NCBI GenBank assembly: GCA_000721375.1 | Contig: JOGW01000002.1 | Coordinates: 372,001-436,000, forward strand | DNA: 64,000 nt | Direction of reading: 5' to 3' | From: Streptomyces sp. NRRL B-3428 | GTDB lineage: Bacteria; Actinomycetota; Actinomycetes; Streptomycetales; Streptomycetaceae | Program-made: the position numbers and the translations under genes | Notes under the pieces: generated by a model | Seen by the model: the letters and a program-made list of their open reading frames with translations, nothing else | Told to the model about the DNA's origin: nothing | The model's database searches: none | Shown here: positions 33,643 to 40,765 of the stretch, piece after piece | How positions within the stretch are numbered: the first letter of the stretch is position 1 | Layout: every line of letters begins with the position of its first letter

Positions 33643-34704
33643 ATGCCCCTCCTCCGCGCTCTCATCAGCACCGCCCGGATGCTGAAGCACACCAAGCACC
33701 TCGCGAACGGCCTGCCCACGGACGACGACGTGCTGCTCGACGCACCCGACGAACGGCTGGCCCCGGCGCTGGTCGCGGCCGGCCAGGACGACTACGGGCC
33801 CGCCGCGGTGCTCCTCGCGGCCACCCGCGAGGAAGCAGCGTGGGAGAACCGCGACCTGTACAGCCGCCGCCTCGCCTGCTTCGCCCGCAGCCGTCCCGAC
33901 TGGTTCGAGCACTGGCTCGCCGACCGCCCGTACGACCCCGACGCACTCCTCGTGAAGGCCGAGCTGGCCCTGGCCCGCGCCTGGGAGTCCCCCGCGTACG
34001 CGGAACTCCTGCGCGACGCCTCGCCGCTGATCAACGCCGCCGCCGAGGGCGACCCGCGCGACCCGGTGCCGTGGCGCCTCGCACTGGACCACGCCCGCGG
34101 CACCCATGCCTCGCGCACCGTCTTCGACACGCTGTGGAAGCAGGCCGTACGCCGCGCCTCGCACCACTACGGCTGCCACACCTCCGCGGTCCAGTACCTC
34201 TCCGCCGCCTGGTACGGCTCGCACCGCGAGTGCCTCGACTTCGCCGAGCGCGCGGCGCAGGACGCGCTGCCCGGTTCGCTGATCCACGCCCTGCCGGCCC
34301 GCGCCACCCTCGCGTATCTCACGGGCCCCGGCTCCACGATCCCGCGCGAACGCCTGGACGCCGCGGCCGACCGCGCGATCGAACTCTCCGCCGCCTACGA
34401 GCCGGGCGACCCGTACCCGGCCGAGGTGCGCAACCTCCTCACGTACGTCCTGATCCGACTCGAACGCTGGCAGGACGCCCTGGACCAGGTCCGCCTCGTA
34501 GGACCCCATGCCACGTCGTTCCCGTGGGACCGGATCTCGGACGATCCGCTGGGCCAGTTCCTGGAACTGCGCGACGGCATACGCCTCCAGGTCGCCTCGG
34601 CCATCCCGCTGCGGACGTCTGCCGTGGACACCGGCCGAACGGGCGGCTCGCGGCGACCAGGGGGTGTCCGGCGGATCAGGCCGCCTGCGGGCGACAGCAC
34701 TTGA
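33643..34704 (+). CDS. Hypothetical protein with C-terminus rewritten by a palindromic element
   Basis: 353 residues, mostly alpha-helical with Trp/Ala/Arg-rich repeats (WFEHWLADRPYDPDALLVKA, WRLALDHARGTHASR) resembling TPR-type helical hairpins. No catalytic motif is recognised. The last 15 or so residues (from GGVRRIRPP) and the TGA stop lie inside the 188-bp element at 34659-34846, so the native C-terminus has been replaced or truncated. How much is lost depends on comparison with homologues. It lies 82 bases downstream of the beta-solenoid gene. Confidence 0.6.
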   Translation: MPLLRALISTARMLKHTKHLANGLPTDDDVLLDAPDERLAPALVAAGQDDYGPAAVLLAATREEAAWENRDLYSRRLACFARSRPDWFEHWLADRPYDPDALLVKAELALARAWESPAYAELLRDASPLINAAAEGDPRDPVPWRLALDHARGTHASRTVFDTLWKQAVRRASHHYGCHTSAVQYLSAAWYGSHRECLDFAERAAQDALPGSLIHALPARATLAYLTGPGSTIPRERLDAAADRAIELSAAYEPGDPYPAEVRNLLTYVLIRLERWQDALDQVRLVGPHATSFPWDRISDDPLGQFLELRDGIRLQVASAIPLRTSAVDTGRTGGSRRPGGVRRIRPPAGDST

Positions 34705-34846
34705 ACGTCCCGATGAGGGGTGGTCTGGCGCGTCCAGCTGCAAGGCGGAGGATTGAGTCGACGCGGAGCGTCGGCGATTGACGACAACGCGGCAGATGGA
34801 CGTGCCAGACCACCCCGTCCCAGGCATGATCCGCCGGACACCCCCT
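34659..34846. mobile_element. MITE-like 188-bp palindromic element
   Basis: Perfect 20-base terminal inverted repeats AGGGGGTGTCCGGCGGATCA and TGATCCGCCGGACACCCCCT flank a second inner inverted repeat (GGGGTGGTCTGGC ... GCCAGACCACCCC) and a small central hairpin around GTCGACGCGGAGCGTCGGC. The whole can fold as one long hairpin. It has no coding capacity. I recall very similar sequences scattered in Streptomyces genomes, so it is best described as a miniature non-autonomous element. No clear target-site duplication is visible. Confidence 0.8.
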
Positions 34847-34859
34847 AAGGTAAAGAGCC

Positions 34860-35609
34860 GTGACCACCGTCCGGCTTCCGCTCTTCCCGCTGAACACCGT
34901 GCTGTTCCCGGGACTCGTGCTGCCCCTGAACGTCTTCGAGGCGCGCTATCGGGCCATGATGCGCGATCTGGTGAAGACCGTCCCCGAGGACTCGGACGAA
35001 CCGCGCCGCTTCGCCGTCGTCGCCATCCGCGACGGCCATGAGGTGGCTCCGGCGGCGCCCGGGCTGCCCGACCAGACGGCCACGGTCGAGAGGGGCCCGG
35101 CGGCGGGCTTCGGCGACGACCCCGCCAAGGCCTTCCACTCCACGGGCTGTATCGCGGACGCGGCCACGATCCGCGAGCGTGCGGACGGCAGCTTCGAGGT
35201 CCTGGCCACGGGCACCACCCGCGTACGTCTGCTGTCGATCGATACGACCGGCGAGTACCTGACCGCCGAACTCGAAGAGCTCACCGAGGAACAGGGCGAG
35301 GAGGCGGGCGCGCTCGCCGAGGGCGTCCTGCGGGCCTTCCGCGCCTACCAGAAGCGCCTGGCCGGAGCCCGCGAACGCAGCCTCGCCACCGGCGCCGAAC
35401 TCCCCGACGAGCCCTCGGTGGTGTCGTACCTGGTGGCGGCCGCGGCGGTTCTCGACGTCCCGTCGAAACAGCGTCTGCTCGAAGCCCCGAACACGGCCCA
35501 TCGCCTGCGCGAGGAACTCAAACTCCTCCGCTCGGAAACGGCCCTCCTGCGCAACCTGCCGTCGCTGCCCGCGGTGGAACTGACGCGGTCCCCCACCAGC
35601 CTCAACTGA
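34860..35609 (+). CDS. Lon-protease substrate-binding (LAN) domain protein
   Basis: 249 residues from a GTG. The start TTVRLPLFPLNTVLFPGLVL is the classic opening of the Lon N-terminal (LON_substr_bdg) domain, followed by NVFEARYRAMM and DSDEPRRFAVVAIRDG. There is no ATPase or protease domain, so this is a stand-alone LON-domain protein of unknown role in protein quality control. The start codon lies 13 bases after the end of the palindromic element; the ribosome binding site AAGG is just outside it. The element has therefore displaced whatever originally lay upstream. Confidence 0.83.
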   Translation: MTTVRLPLFPLNTVLFPGLVLPLNVFEARYRAMMRDLVKTVPEDSDEPRRFAVVAIRDGHEVAPAAPGLPDQTATVERGPAAGFGDDPAKAFHSTGCIADAATIRERADGSFEVLATGTTRVRLLSIDTTGEYLTAELEELTEEQGEEAGALAEGVLRAFRAYQKRLAGARERSLATGAELPDEPSVVSYLVAAAAVLDVPSKQRLLEAPNTAHRLREELKLLRSETALLRNLPSLPAVELTRSPTSLN

Positions 35610-35640
35610 CCAGTCCACCTGACCGCGGAGCACCAGCACA

Positions 35641-36138
35641 GTGGCCAAGAAGTCCAAGAAGCAGACCGGGGGCACCCCGGCGACCGTGGCGCTCACGGCG
35701 GCCGGCACGGCCTTCACCGTGCACAGCTACGAGCACGACCCCGCCCACCCGTCGTACGGCGAGGAGGCGGCGCAGGCCATGGGCGTGTCGCCCGAGCGGG
35801 TCTTCAAGACGCTCGTCGCCGATGTCGACGGCGAACTGACCGTCGCCGTCGTCCCCGTGGCCGGCACCCTCGACCTCAAGGCGCTCGCCTCCGCCGTCGG
35901 CGGCAAGCGCGCCGCGATGGCCGACCCGGCCGCGGCCGAGCGCACCACGGGCTACGTACGCGGCGGAATCTCCCCGCTCGGCCAGCGCAAGAAGCTGCGC
36001 ACGGTGCTCGACGACTCGGCCGAGGCCCACGACACCATCTGTATCTCCGCGGGCAGGCGCGGCCTGGAGGTCGAGCTCGCACCGGCGGATCTGGCGAAGC
36101 TCACGGACGCGGTACTCGCCCCCATCGGCCGCGGCTGA
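35641..36138 (+). CDS. ybaK: YbaK/EbsC-type Cys-tRNA(Pro) deacylase
   Basis: 165 residues from a GTG (VAKKSKKQTGGTPATVAL). YbaK hydrolyses cysteine wrongly attached to tRNA-Pro. Conserved features are the start region TPATVALTAAGTAFTVHSYE, QAMGVSPERVFKTLVADVDG with the catalytic Lys (near residue 57), and GYVRGGISPLGQRKKLRTVL near 103 containing the GGxSPxG signature. It is 31 bases after the LON-domain gene, probably in the same operon. Confidence 0.9.
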   Translation: MAKKSKKQTGGTPATVALTAAGTAFTVHSYEHDPAHPSYGEEAAQAMGVSPERVFKTLVADVDGELTVAVVPVAGTLDLKALASAVGGKRAAMADPAAAERTTGYVRGGISPLGQRKKLRTVLDDSAEAHDTICISAGRRGLEVELAPADLAKLTDAVLAPIGRG

Positions 36139-36203
36139 CCCGTACGCGTACCCGGTGCGAGGCCCCTTCACGTACCGCCGAAACTCGGTTAAGTACCGAG
36201 AAC

Positions 36204-36278
36204 ATGTCGAAGAAGACGCGCAAGCGGAAATGGCGGATCAAGAAGGGCAAGGCGAACCACGGACGCAGGCCCGCCTGA
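36204..36278 (+). CDS. Ribosomal protein bL37 (24 residues)
   Basis: The frame encodes 24 residues, MSKKTRKRKWRIKKGKANHG then RRPA. This matches the tiny basic large-subunit protein bL37 found in mycobacterial ribosome structures, whose end is KANHGKRP. Eleven of the 24 residues are Lys or Arg. It is far below normal annotation cut-offs. A short inverted repeat CTCGG...CCGAG (36185-36200) sits just upstream of the ATG. The identification is by motif memory and needs alignment. Confidence 0.75.
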   Translation: MSKKTRKRKWRIKKGKANHGRRPA

Positions 36279-36282
36279 GCCC

Positions 36283-36960
36283 CTACTGACCGGAGCCGGA
36301 GTGCGGCGTCCCGTACCCATCCGCCGGCGGCGGCTGCGGGGCGTCCCACCCGACCGGCTGCGGCTCCGGATCACGCGGCCCGAACAGCGCCGTCAACGCC
36401 AGATGCACCGCGAGCGCCGCGATCGGCCAGGCGATCAGTGCCCCCTTGGCATCCAGCTTCAGCGGCGCGTCGAACGCCACCCCCGCACCGGCCTCCTTGG
36501 CGCGCGCCACGACATCGTCACTCGGTCCGAGGACGAGACCGAGCCGCCACGCGACCACCGAGGCGAGCACTCCGCCCACGGCCAGCGCGACCACCAGCGG
36601 GATACCGCCGTGCCGGCGCACCAGGAAGACCAGCGCGCCGGTGACGGCACCGCAGGCCAGAGCCAGCAGGATGAACGTTCCGTCCGAACCGATCGCCTGC
36701 TCTCCCTCGGAGTCGTCGAGGAAGACGGCCTTGCCGTCGGAGATCAGCGGCACATGCGGGGAGAGCCAGGCCCAGAGCACTCCGAGGACGATCCCCGTCA
36801 CCGCGAGCCCCACGACGATCAGCGCGGCGTCGCGCATCTCGTGGGCGAGTCCGGGGCCACCGGCCGCGTACGACTCGGCGGGGCCCCTCGGCGGTACCTG
36901 CCAGGGGTCGCCCGGCTGGTTCGGGTGCGGCTTCTGGGGCGGTGTCAGCGGTGCGGTCAC
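36283..36960 (-). CDS. Membrane protein, possibly DUF2567
   Basis: 225 residues from the GTG at 36960 (VTAPLTPPQKPHPNQPG). A Pro-rich cytoplasmic start is followed by four hydrophobic segments: AALIVVGLAVTGIVLGVLWA (near 48), FILLALACGAVTGALVFLV (near 102), LVVALAVGGVLASVVAW (near 128) and LIAWPIAALAVHLALTALFG (near 180), then a Pro/Gly/Gln-rich tail. The layout resembles DUF2567 membrane proteins of actinobacteria, but I am not certain. It is 91 bases downstream of the ABC permease on the same strand. Confidence 0.6.
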   Translation of the reverse strand: MTAPLTPPQKPHPNQPGDPWQVPPRGPAESYAAGGPGLAHEMRDAALIVVGLAVTGIVLGVLWAWLSPHVPLISDGKAVFLDDSEGEQAIGSDGTFILLALACGAVTGALVFLVRRHGGIPLVVALAVGGVLASVVAWRLGLVLGPSDDVVARAKEAGAGVAFDAPLKLDAKGALIAWPIAALAVHLALTALFGPRDPEPQPVGWDAPQPPPADGYGTPHSGSGQ

Positions 36961-37051
36961 CCTGCCATCGTGCCAGGCCTCGCGGCCGCGCCCAGGGGTG
37001 GGCCGCCGATCGGGGGTCACAGGCCCGTGATCCGCGCCCGTCCAGCGGGCC

Positions 37052-37870
37052 TCAGCGCACCGCGGCCTTGCGGTACGCCCAGGTCGCGGCGGCCAGCGAG
37101 ACCACCCCGACCCCGGCGCAGACACCGAGATCGAGCAGCACGGCCGCCCAGTCGGGGCTGCTGTCGAAGGTCCGCGCGAAGGCCTCGACGCCGTATGTGG
37201 AGGGCAGCAGATCCCGTGCGTACTGCAGCAGCGGGTGCATCCCGTCCGCGGGCAGCACCCCGAGCAGCAGCGCCGCCGACATGCCCAACTGCCCGAGCAG
37301 CGTGGCCAGTTCGGGCCGCGGTGCGAGCAGCCCGAGCGCGGCGCCGAGCCCGGCGAGCGCGGCCCCTGCCAGCGGGATGACGGCGAGCAGCACCCACAGA
37401 TGCGTGAGCGGAAGCCCGAAGAGCACGCTGCCCACGACGGCGGTGACGAGCGTGCCGGGCACGGTGAAGGAGGCATACGCACCCGCCGCCCCGAGCACCA
37501 CGGACGAGGGCGGCACCGGAAGGGTCGCGTAGTGGTCGAGCCCGCCGCTCGCCCGCAGCTGCCCGAAGTACTGCGCGAGCAGGTTCAGCGCGACGAAGGC
37601 CACGACCAGCACGGAGGAACCGGCGACGACGGCCCGCGCCTCGGACCCGCCGTCGACCACCCCGCGCATCAGGATCATGATCCCGACCGACTGGAAGGTC
37701 GCCACGAACAGCAGCGGGATACGGGCCACCCGGGCCCGGGACAGCTGAGCGCGGTAGACGGCGGCGAGCGAGGGGAAGAACCGCGCCCGTGGCGCGAGTC
37801 CGGCCTCGCCCGTGTCCGGCCCGGTGGCGGCGACCGCCCCGGCGACGACCTCGACAGGCACCACGCTCAC
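37052..37870 (-). CDS. ABC transporter permease (ABC-2 type)
   Basis: 272 residues from a GTG that overlaps the ATP-binding gene by 4 bases. Six hydrophobic segments with the ABC-2 layout: RIPLLFVATFQSVGIMILMR (near 50), AVVAGSSVLVVAFVALNLLA (near 80), SSVVLGAAGAYASFTVPGTL (near 120), and others to the C-terminus. It forms an exporter with the preceding ATPase; such pairs pump drugs, lipids or peptides. The substrate cannot be told. Confidence 0.83.
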   Translation of the reverse strand: MSVVPVEVVAGAVAATGPDTGEAGLAPRARFFPSLAAVYRAQLSRARVARIPLLFVATFQSVGIMILMRGVVDGGSEARAVVAGSSVLVVAFVALNLLAQYFGQLRASGGLDHYATLPVPPSSVVLGAAGAYASFTVPGTLVTAVVGSVLFGLPLTHLWVLLAVIPLAGAALAGLGAALGLLAPRPELATLLGQLGMSAALLLGVLPADGMHPLLQYARDLLPSTYGVEAFARTFDSSPDWAAVLLDLGVCAGVGVVSLAAATWAYRKAAVR

Positions 37871-38892
37871 GCCTTCACCAGCCCCTTTGCTCCGTCACTG
37901 CGGCCGCCGAGCGCGAGATAGACATCCTCCAGGCTCGGCGTGGCCAGGGTGAAGTCGTCGAGTGCCGCGAAGGCCTCGCCACCGGTGACGGCGGCGACGG
38001 CGGCGCGCGCCTCGTCGGGTCCGAGCCGCAGCGTCCAGCGCCGCCCGGTCTCCTCGGCCGATTCCCGCAGCGCGGACACCTCGGGTACGTCGAGCGGCGC
38101 CTTCTCCCGCCATACGAGTTCGAGGCGGACCTCACCGGCCACGGCGCTCTTGAGCCCGGCGGGAGTGTCGCAGGCGATCACACGGCCCTCTTCGAGGACG
38201 GCGACCCGGTCGAGAACCGTCTCCGCCTCGATGACGTTGTGGGTGACAAGCAGCACCGTCGTACCGCGCTCGGCCCGGCGCCGGTCGACGGCGGCCCAGA
38301 CGGCGCGGCGCGCCACGGGGTCCATCCCGGTGGTGGGCTCGTCGAGCACGAGCAGCGCACGCTCCCCCACCAGCGCGGTGGCGAAGCAGGCGAGCCGCCG
38401 CTGTCCCCCGGAGAGCTTCTTGAGCGGCCGTGAGGCGATCGAGCCGAGCCCGAGCTCCTCGATCACGGCGTCCCGCTCCACCCGCGCCTGCTTCAGCGGC
38501 AGCCCGCGCAGCCGGGCGGTGGTCTCGGCGGCCAGGGAGACGGTCAGCTCGTCGAGTGCGGTGGACTCCTGCCCGAGATACGCGAGGATCCTGGCGGCCC
38601 GTTCGGGGTGGCGCACGATGTCGTGCCCGAGGATCTCGACGCTGCCGGAGTCGGGGCGCATCAGCCCGGTCAGCTGCCGCACGAGCGTGGACTTCCCGGC
38701 CCCGTTCGGCCCGAGCAACCCGAAGATCTCGCCTCGGCGTACGTCCAGCGAGATCCCGTCGGTGGCCCTGACCTCGGGCGTCGCGGGCGCACCTCGGCGA
38801 GCGCGCCCTGCGGGATACGTCTTGACCAGATCACGCACCACACAGATGGCGTCATCGCCGTGTTCCGGTTCCACTCCTGTGCGCGCACTCAC
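37867..38892 (-). CDS. ABC transporter ATP-binding protein
   Basis: 341 residues from a GTG. Walker A GLLGPNGAGKSTLV (near residue 57), Q-loop YLGQESTAL, signature KKLSGGQRRLACF (near 157), Walker B LLVLDEPTTGMDP (near 180) and the H-loop His in LLVTHNVIEAE (near 213) are all intact. The C-terminal DUF4162-like extension is typical of drug/antibiotic-type (CcmA/DrrA) exporters. It is translated with the permease that follows. Confidence 0.92.
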   Translation of the reverse strand: MSARTGVEPEHGDDAICVVRDLVKTYPAGRARRGAPATPEVRATDGISLDVRRGEIFGLLGPNGAGKSTLVRQLTGLMRPDSGSVEILGHDIVRHPERAARILAYLGQESTALDELTVSLAAETTARLRGLPLKQARVERDAVIEELGLGSIASRPLKKLSGGQRRLACFATALVGERALLVLDEPTTGMDPVARRAVWAAVDRRRAERGTTVLLVTHNVIEAETVLDRVAVLEEGRVIACDTPAGLKSAVAGEVRLELVWREKAPLDVPEVSALRESAEETGRRWTLRLGPDEARAAVAAVTGGEAFAALDDFTLATPSLEDVYLALGGRSDGAKGLVKA

Positions 38893-38952
38893 GACGAAGC
38901 AGCCTACGGGACCGCCCGGGGTCCTTTGTCCCCCGACCCCCGCAAACCCGGC

Positions 38953-40176
38953 TCACTCCACCACAACCGCCGCCTCCACCCCCGTACGCACATCGATCTC
39001 CCGCCAGAATCCCGCCCTGATCGCATACCGGTCGTGCTCGTCGATCTGGTCGTCCTTGTGCGCGAGCAGTCCGAACCTGGCGGCGTACCGCAACAGCTCC
39101 CCGTCGATCCGGTGCGGAATCCGCGGGTACAGGACCGACAGCTTCTGGCGCCCCGCGGGGTCGGGCAGCCGTGCCAGCCAGCGCCGTGCGAAGACCTGCC
39201 CCACCTCGTAGGGATCCCCGCCCACGGTCGTGATGTCCTCCTCGCGGTCCGCCCACCGCTGCTCGGCGGTCGTGAGCTGCGCGAGTGTCGGCAGGGAGGC
39301 CACCTCGGCGGGCTCGGACGGCGCACCGGGACGGTCGATCCAGCCCTTGTCGGAGGACCACCGCAGCGTCGCGTTGGTCGGATGCTGGGCTGCCGCCGGG
39401 GCCGCACCTGGCGCCCGTAGCGCTGCGAGATCCTTGGGTGTGGGCACACCCTTCGCGGGCGTGTGGCGCTCTGCCGACTCATGCTCGGCGGACCCGTTCT
39501 GCGCGTGCGCCGCGGCCTCGGCGGACCGCTCGGCAGCCGCGGCAAGGGCGGCGTCCGGCAGCGGTGCCGAGAGGATCGCGGCGATCTCGGGGCGGGGCGC
39601 GGGCTGCGGTGCACAGACCCCGGCGAGGTCCTTGGCGCGCACGGCCTGCGTGATCCAGGCCCGGTCCAGCACCCGCCGCTCGTCGGCCTCGGCGACCAGG
39701 TCCTCGGACTGGTTGTAGTCCCCGTCCGCGGCCTGTACGGCCCACAGGTGTACGGCGACCCCGTGCTCCTTGGCCGACATCAGGCCCGGCAGCAGATCGC
39801 CGTCACCGGTCACGAGCACGACATCCGAGCAGGCCCGGTTGCGCGCCAGCTCGGTCAGCTCGGCGTGCATCGCGGCGTCCACGCCCTTCTGCGCCCATCG
39901 CCCGTCGCTGCGGGTCAGAGCGCCCAGGCGCACGGTGACCCGGGACATCACGCGCAGCCGGCGGTGCTCGGGCTGCGGTACGCGGTCGGGGGCGCCGTCG
40001 AACCAGTAGATCCGCAGGAGCGGCTGCTGCGTATCGGACTCGGCACGTTCTCGAAGGGCCTGGATGAGGGCGGCGTGGTCGACGGTGATCCGCGACCGTG
40101 AGGGCTCTCCGGCGAGCAGGCTCGCGGCGGCGCCCAGCAAGTAACCGGCGTCCACGAGGACAACGCAGCGGTCCAC
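38953..40176 (-). CDS. NYN-domain (PIN-like) putative RNase
   Basis: 407 residues from the GTG at 40176 (VDRCVVLVDAGYLLG), which follows AGGGTGG. The NYN domain (residues 1-170) has the acidic residues expected for metal-dependent nucleases: the Asp in VLVDAGYL, WFDGAPDRVP near 58, KGVDAAMHAELTELA near 95 and VLVTGDGDLLPGL near 122. A poorly conserved Ala-rich linker (about 215-290) leads to a C-terminal domain of roughly 110 residues (RRWLARLPDPAGRQKL). RNA processing is likely by family; the target is unknown. It is transcribed toward the ABC cluster. Confidence 0.78.
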   Translation of the reverse strand: MDRCVVLVDAGYLLGAAASLLAGEPSRSRITVDHAALIQALRERAESDTQQPLLRIYWFDGAPDRVPQPEHRRLRVMSRVTVRLGALTRSDGRWAQKGVDAAMHAELTELARNRACSDVVLVTGDGDLLPGLMSAKEHGVAVHLWAVQAADGDYNQSEDLVAEADERRVLDRAWITQAVRAKDLAGVCAPQPAPRPEIAAILSAPLPDAALAAAAERSAEAAAHAQNGSAEHESAERHTPAKGVPTPKDLAALRAPGAAPAAAQHPTNATLRWSSDKGWIDRPGAPSEPAEVASLPTLAQLTTAEQRWADREEDITTVGGDPYEVGQVFARRWLARLPDPAGRQKLSVLYPRIPHRIDGELLRYAARFGLLAHKDDQIDEHDRYAIRAGFWREIDVRTGVEAAVVVE

Positions 40177-40495
40177 GATTCCACCCTCTTCCCAAAAGGC
40201 CCGAGACGCTCCCGTGTAAGGCGGGAATGCGGGGCGGGTTTGCAACGGGGTTGTCTTCGAGTCTGCCCGAAGGCGCGGGGGTTAACGGCCGGAACTCGAT
40301 CATCGGCGTGGCGTACCGGCCATGAACTGACCATCACTCTCGTACGCGGCGGAACTTCACTCTCGCGGGCACCGGAAAATCACTCCCCGACAGCCCTTAT
40401 TACGCACGGTAATTCTCCAAAATGCGGCGTATGTCGGCATATGTGACTGTGGTTTCGGCCCTGGCCCCTAGATCCCCCTCAGGAGGCAGATCGTC
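40177..40495. promoter_or_regulatory. Intergenic promoter region between divergent genes
   Basis: No gene is visible in these 319 bases. About 40370-40445 is AT-rich for this genome (ACGGTAATTCTCCAAAATG; TGTCGGCATATGTGACTG) and probably holds the promoter of the small plus-strand gene at 40496. The NYN-gene promoter is likely near 40190-40260. No clear -35/-10 pair can be assigned. Confidence 0.35.
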
Positions 40496-40672
40496 ATGGC
40501 CAAGAACAAGAACCGTCAGCAGCAGCGCGGCCAGCAGCAGCGTGGAGCGCAGCAGGATCAGGCCGAGCGCGGAGCCGAGCAGATGGAGTCCGCGGCCGAC
40601 CAGGCGCCCAGCCCCGCGCAGTTCGCCGGCGGCAGCCATGGTAAGAAGCAGAAGAAGTTCGGCCACAACTGA
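40496..40672 (+). CDS. 58-residue Gln/Lys-rich hydrophilic protein
   Basis: MAKNKNRQQQRGQQQRGAQQ starts a fully hydrophilic protein of 58 residues that ends GGSHGKKQKKFGHN. An AGGAGG ribosome binding site lies 10 bases before the ATG, and a strong hairpin follows the gene, so it looks like a complete monocistronic unit. Composition (Gln, Lys, Arg, Asp/Glu; no Trp, Tyr or Cys) suggests an intrinsically disordered, possibly nucleic-acid-associated protein. No named family is recognised. Confidence 0.72.
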   Translation: MAKNKNRQQQRGQQQRGAQQDQAERGAEQMESAADQAPSPAQFAGGSHGKKQKKFGHN

Positions 40673-40702
40673 GCATCGGCTAGGTCCGATTCCAGGCACA
40701 CG

Positions 40703-40735
40703 CAAGGGGCGCACCCTCATCGGGTGCGCCCCTTG
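40703..40735. terminator. Shared hairpin between the small Gln-rich gene and dnaE
   Basis: Perfect 14-base stem CAAGGGGCGCACCC / GGGTGCGCCCCTTG with a 5-base loop between two converging genes (stops at 40672 on plus and 40766 on minus), suitable as a two-way terminator. Confidence 0.8.
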
Positions 40736-40765
40736 GCGTATCAACTCAAGTGATCCACAAGCCGG

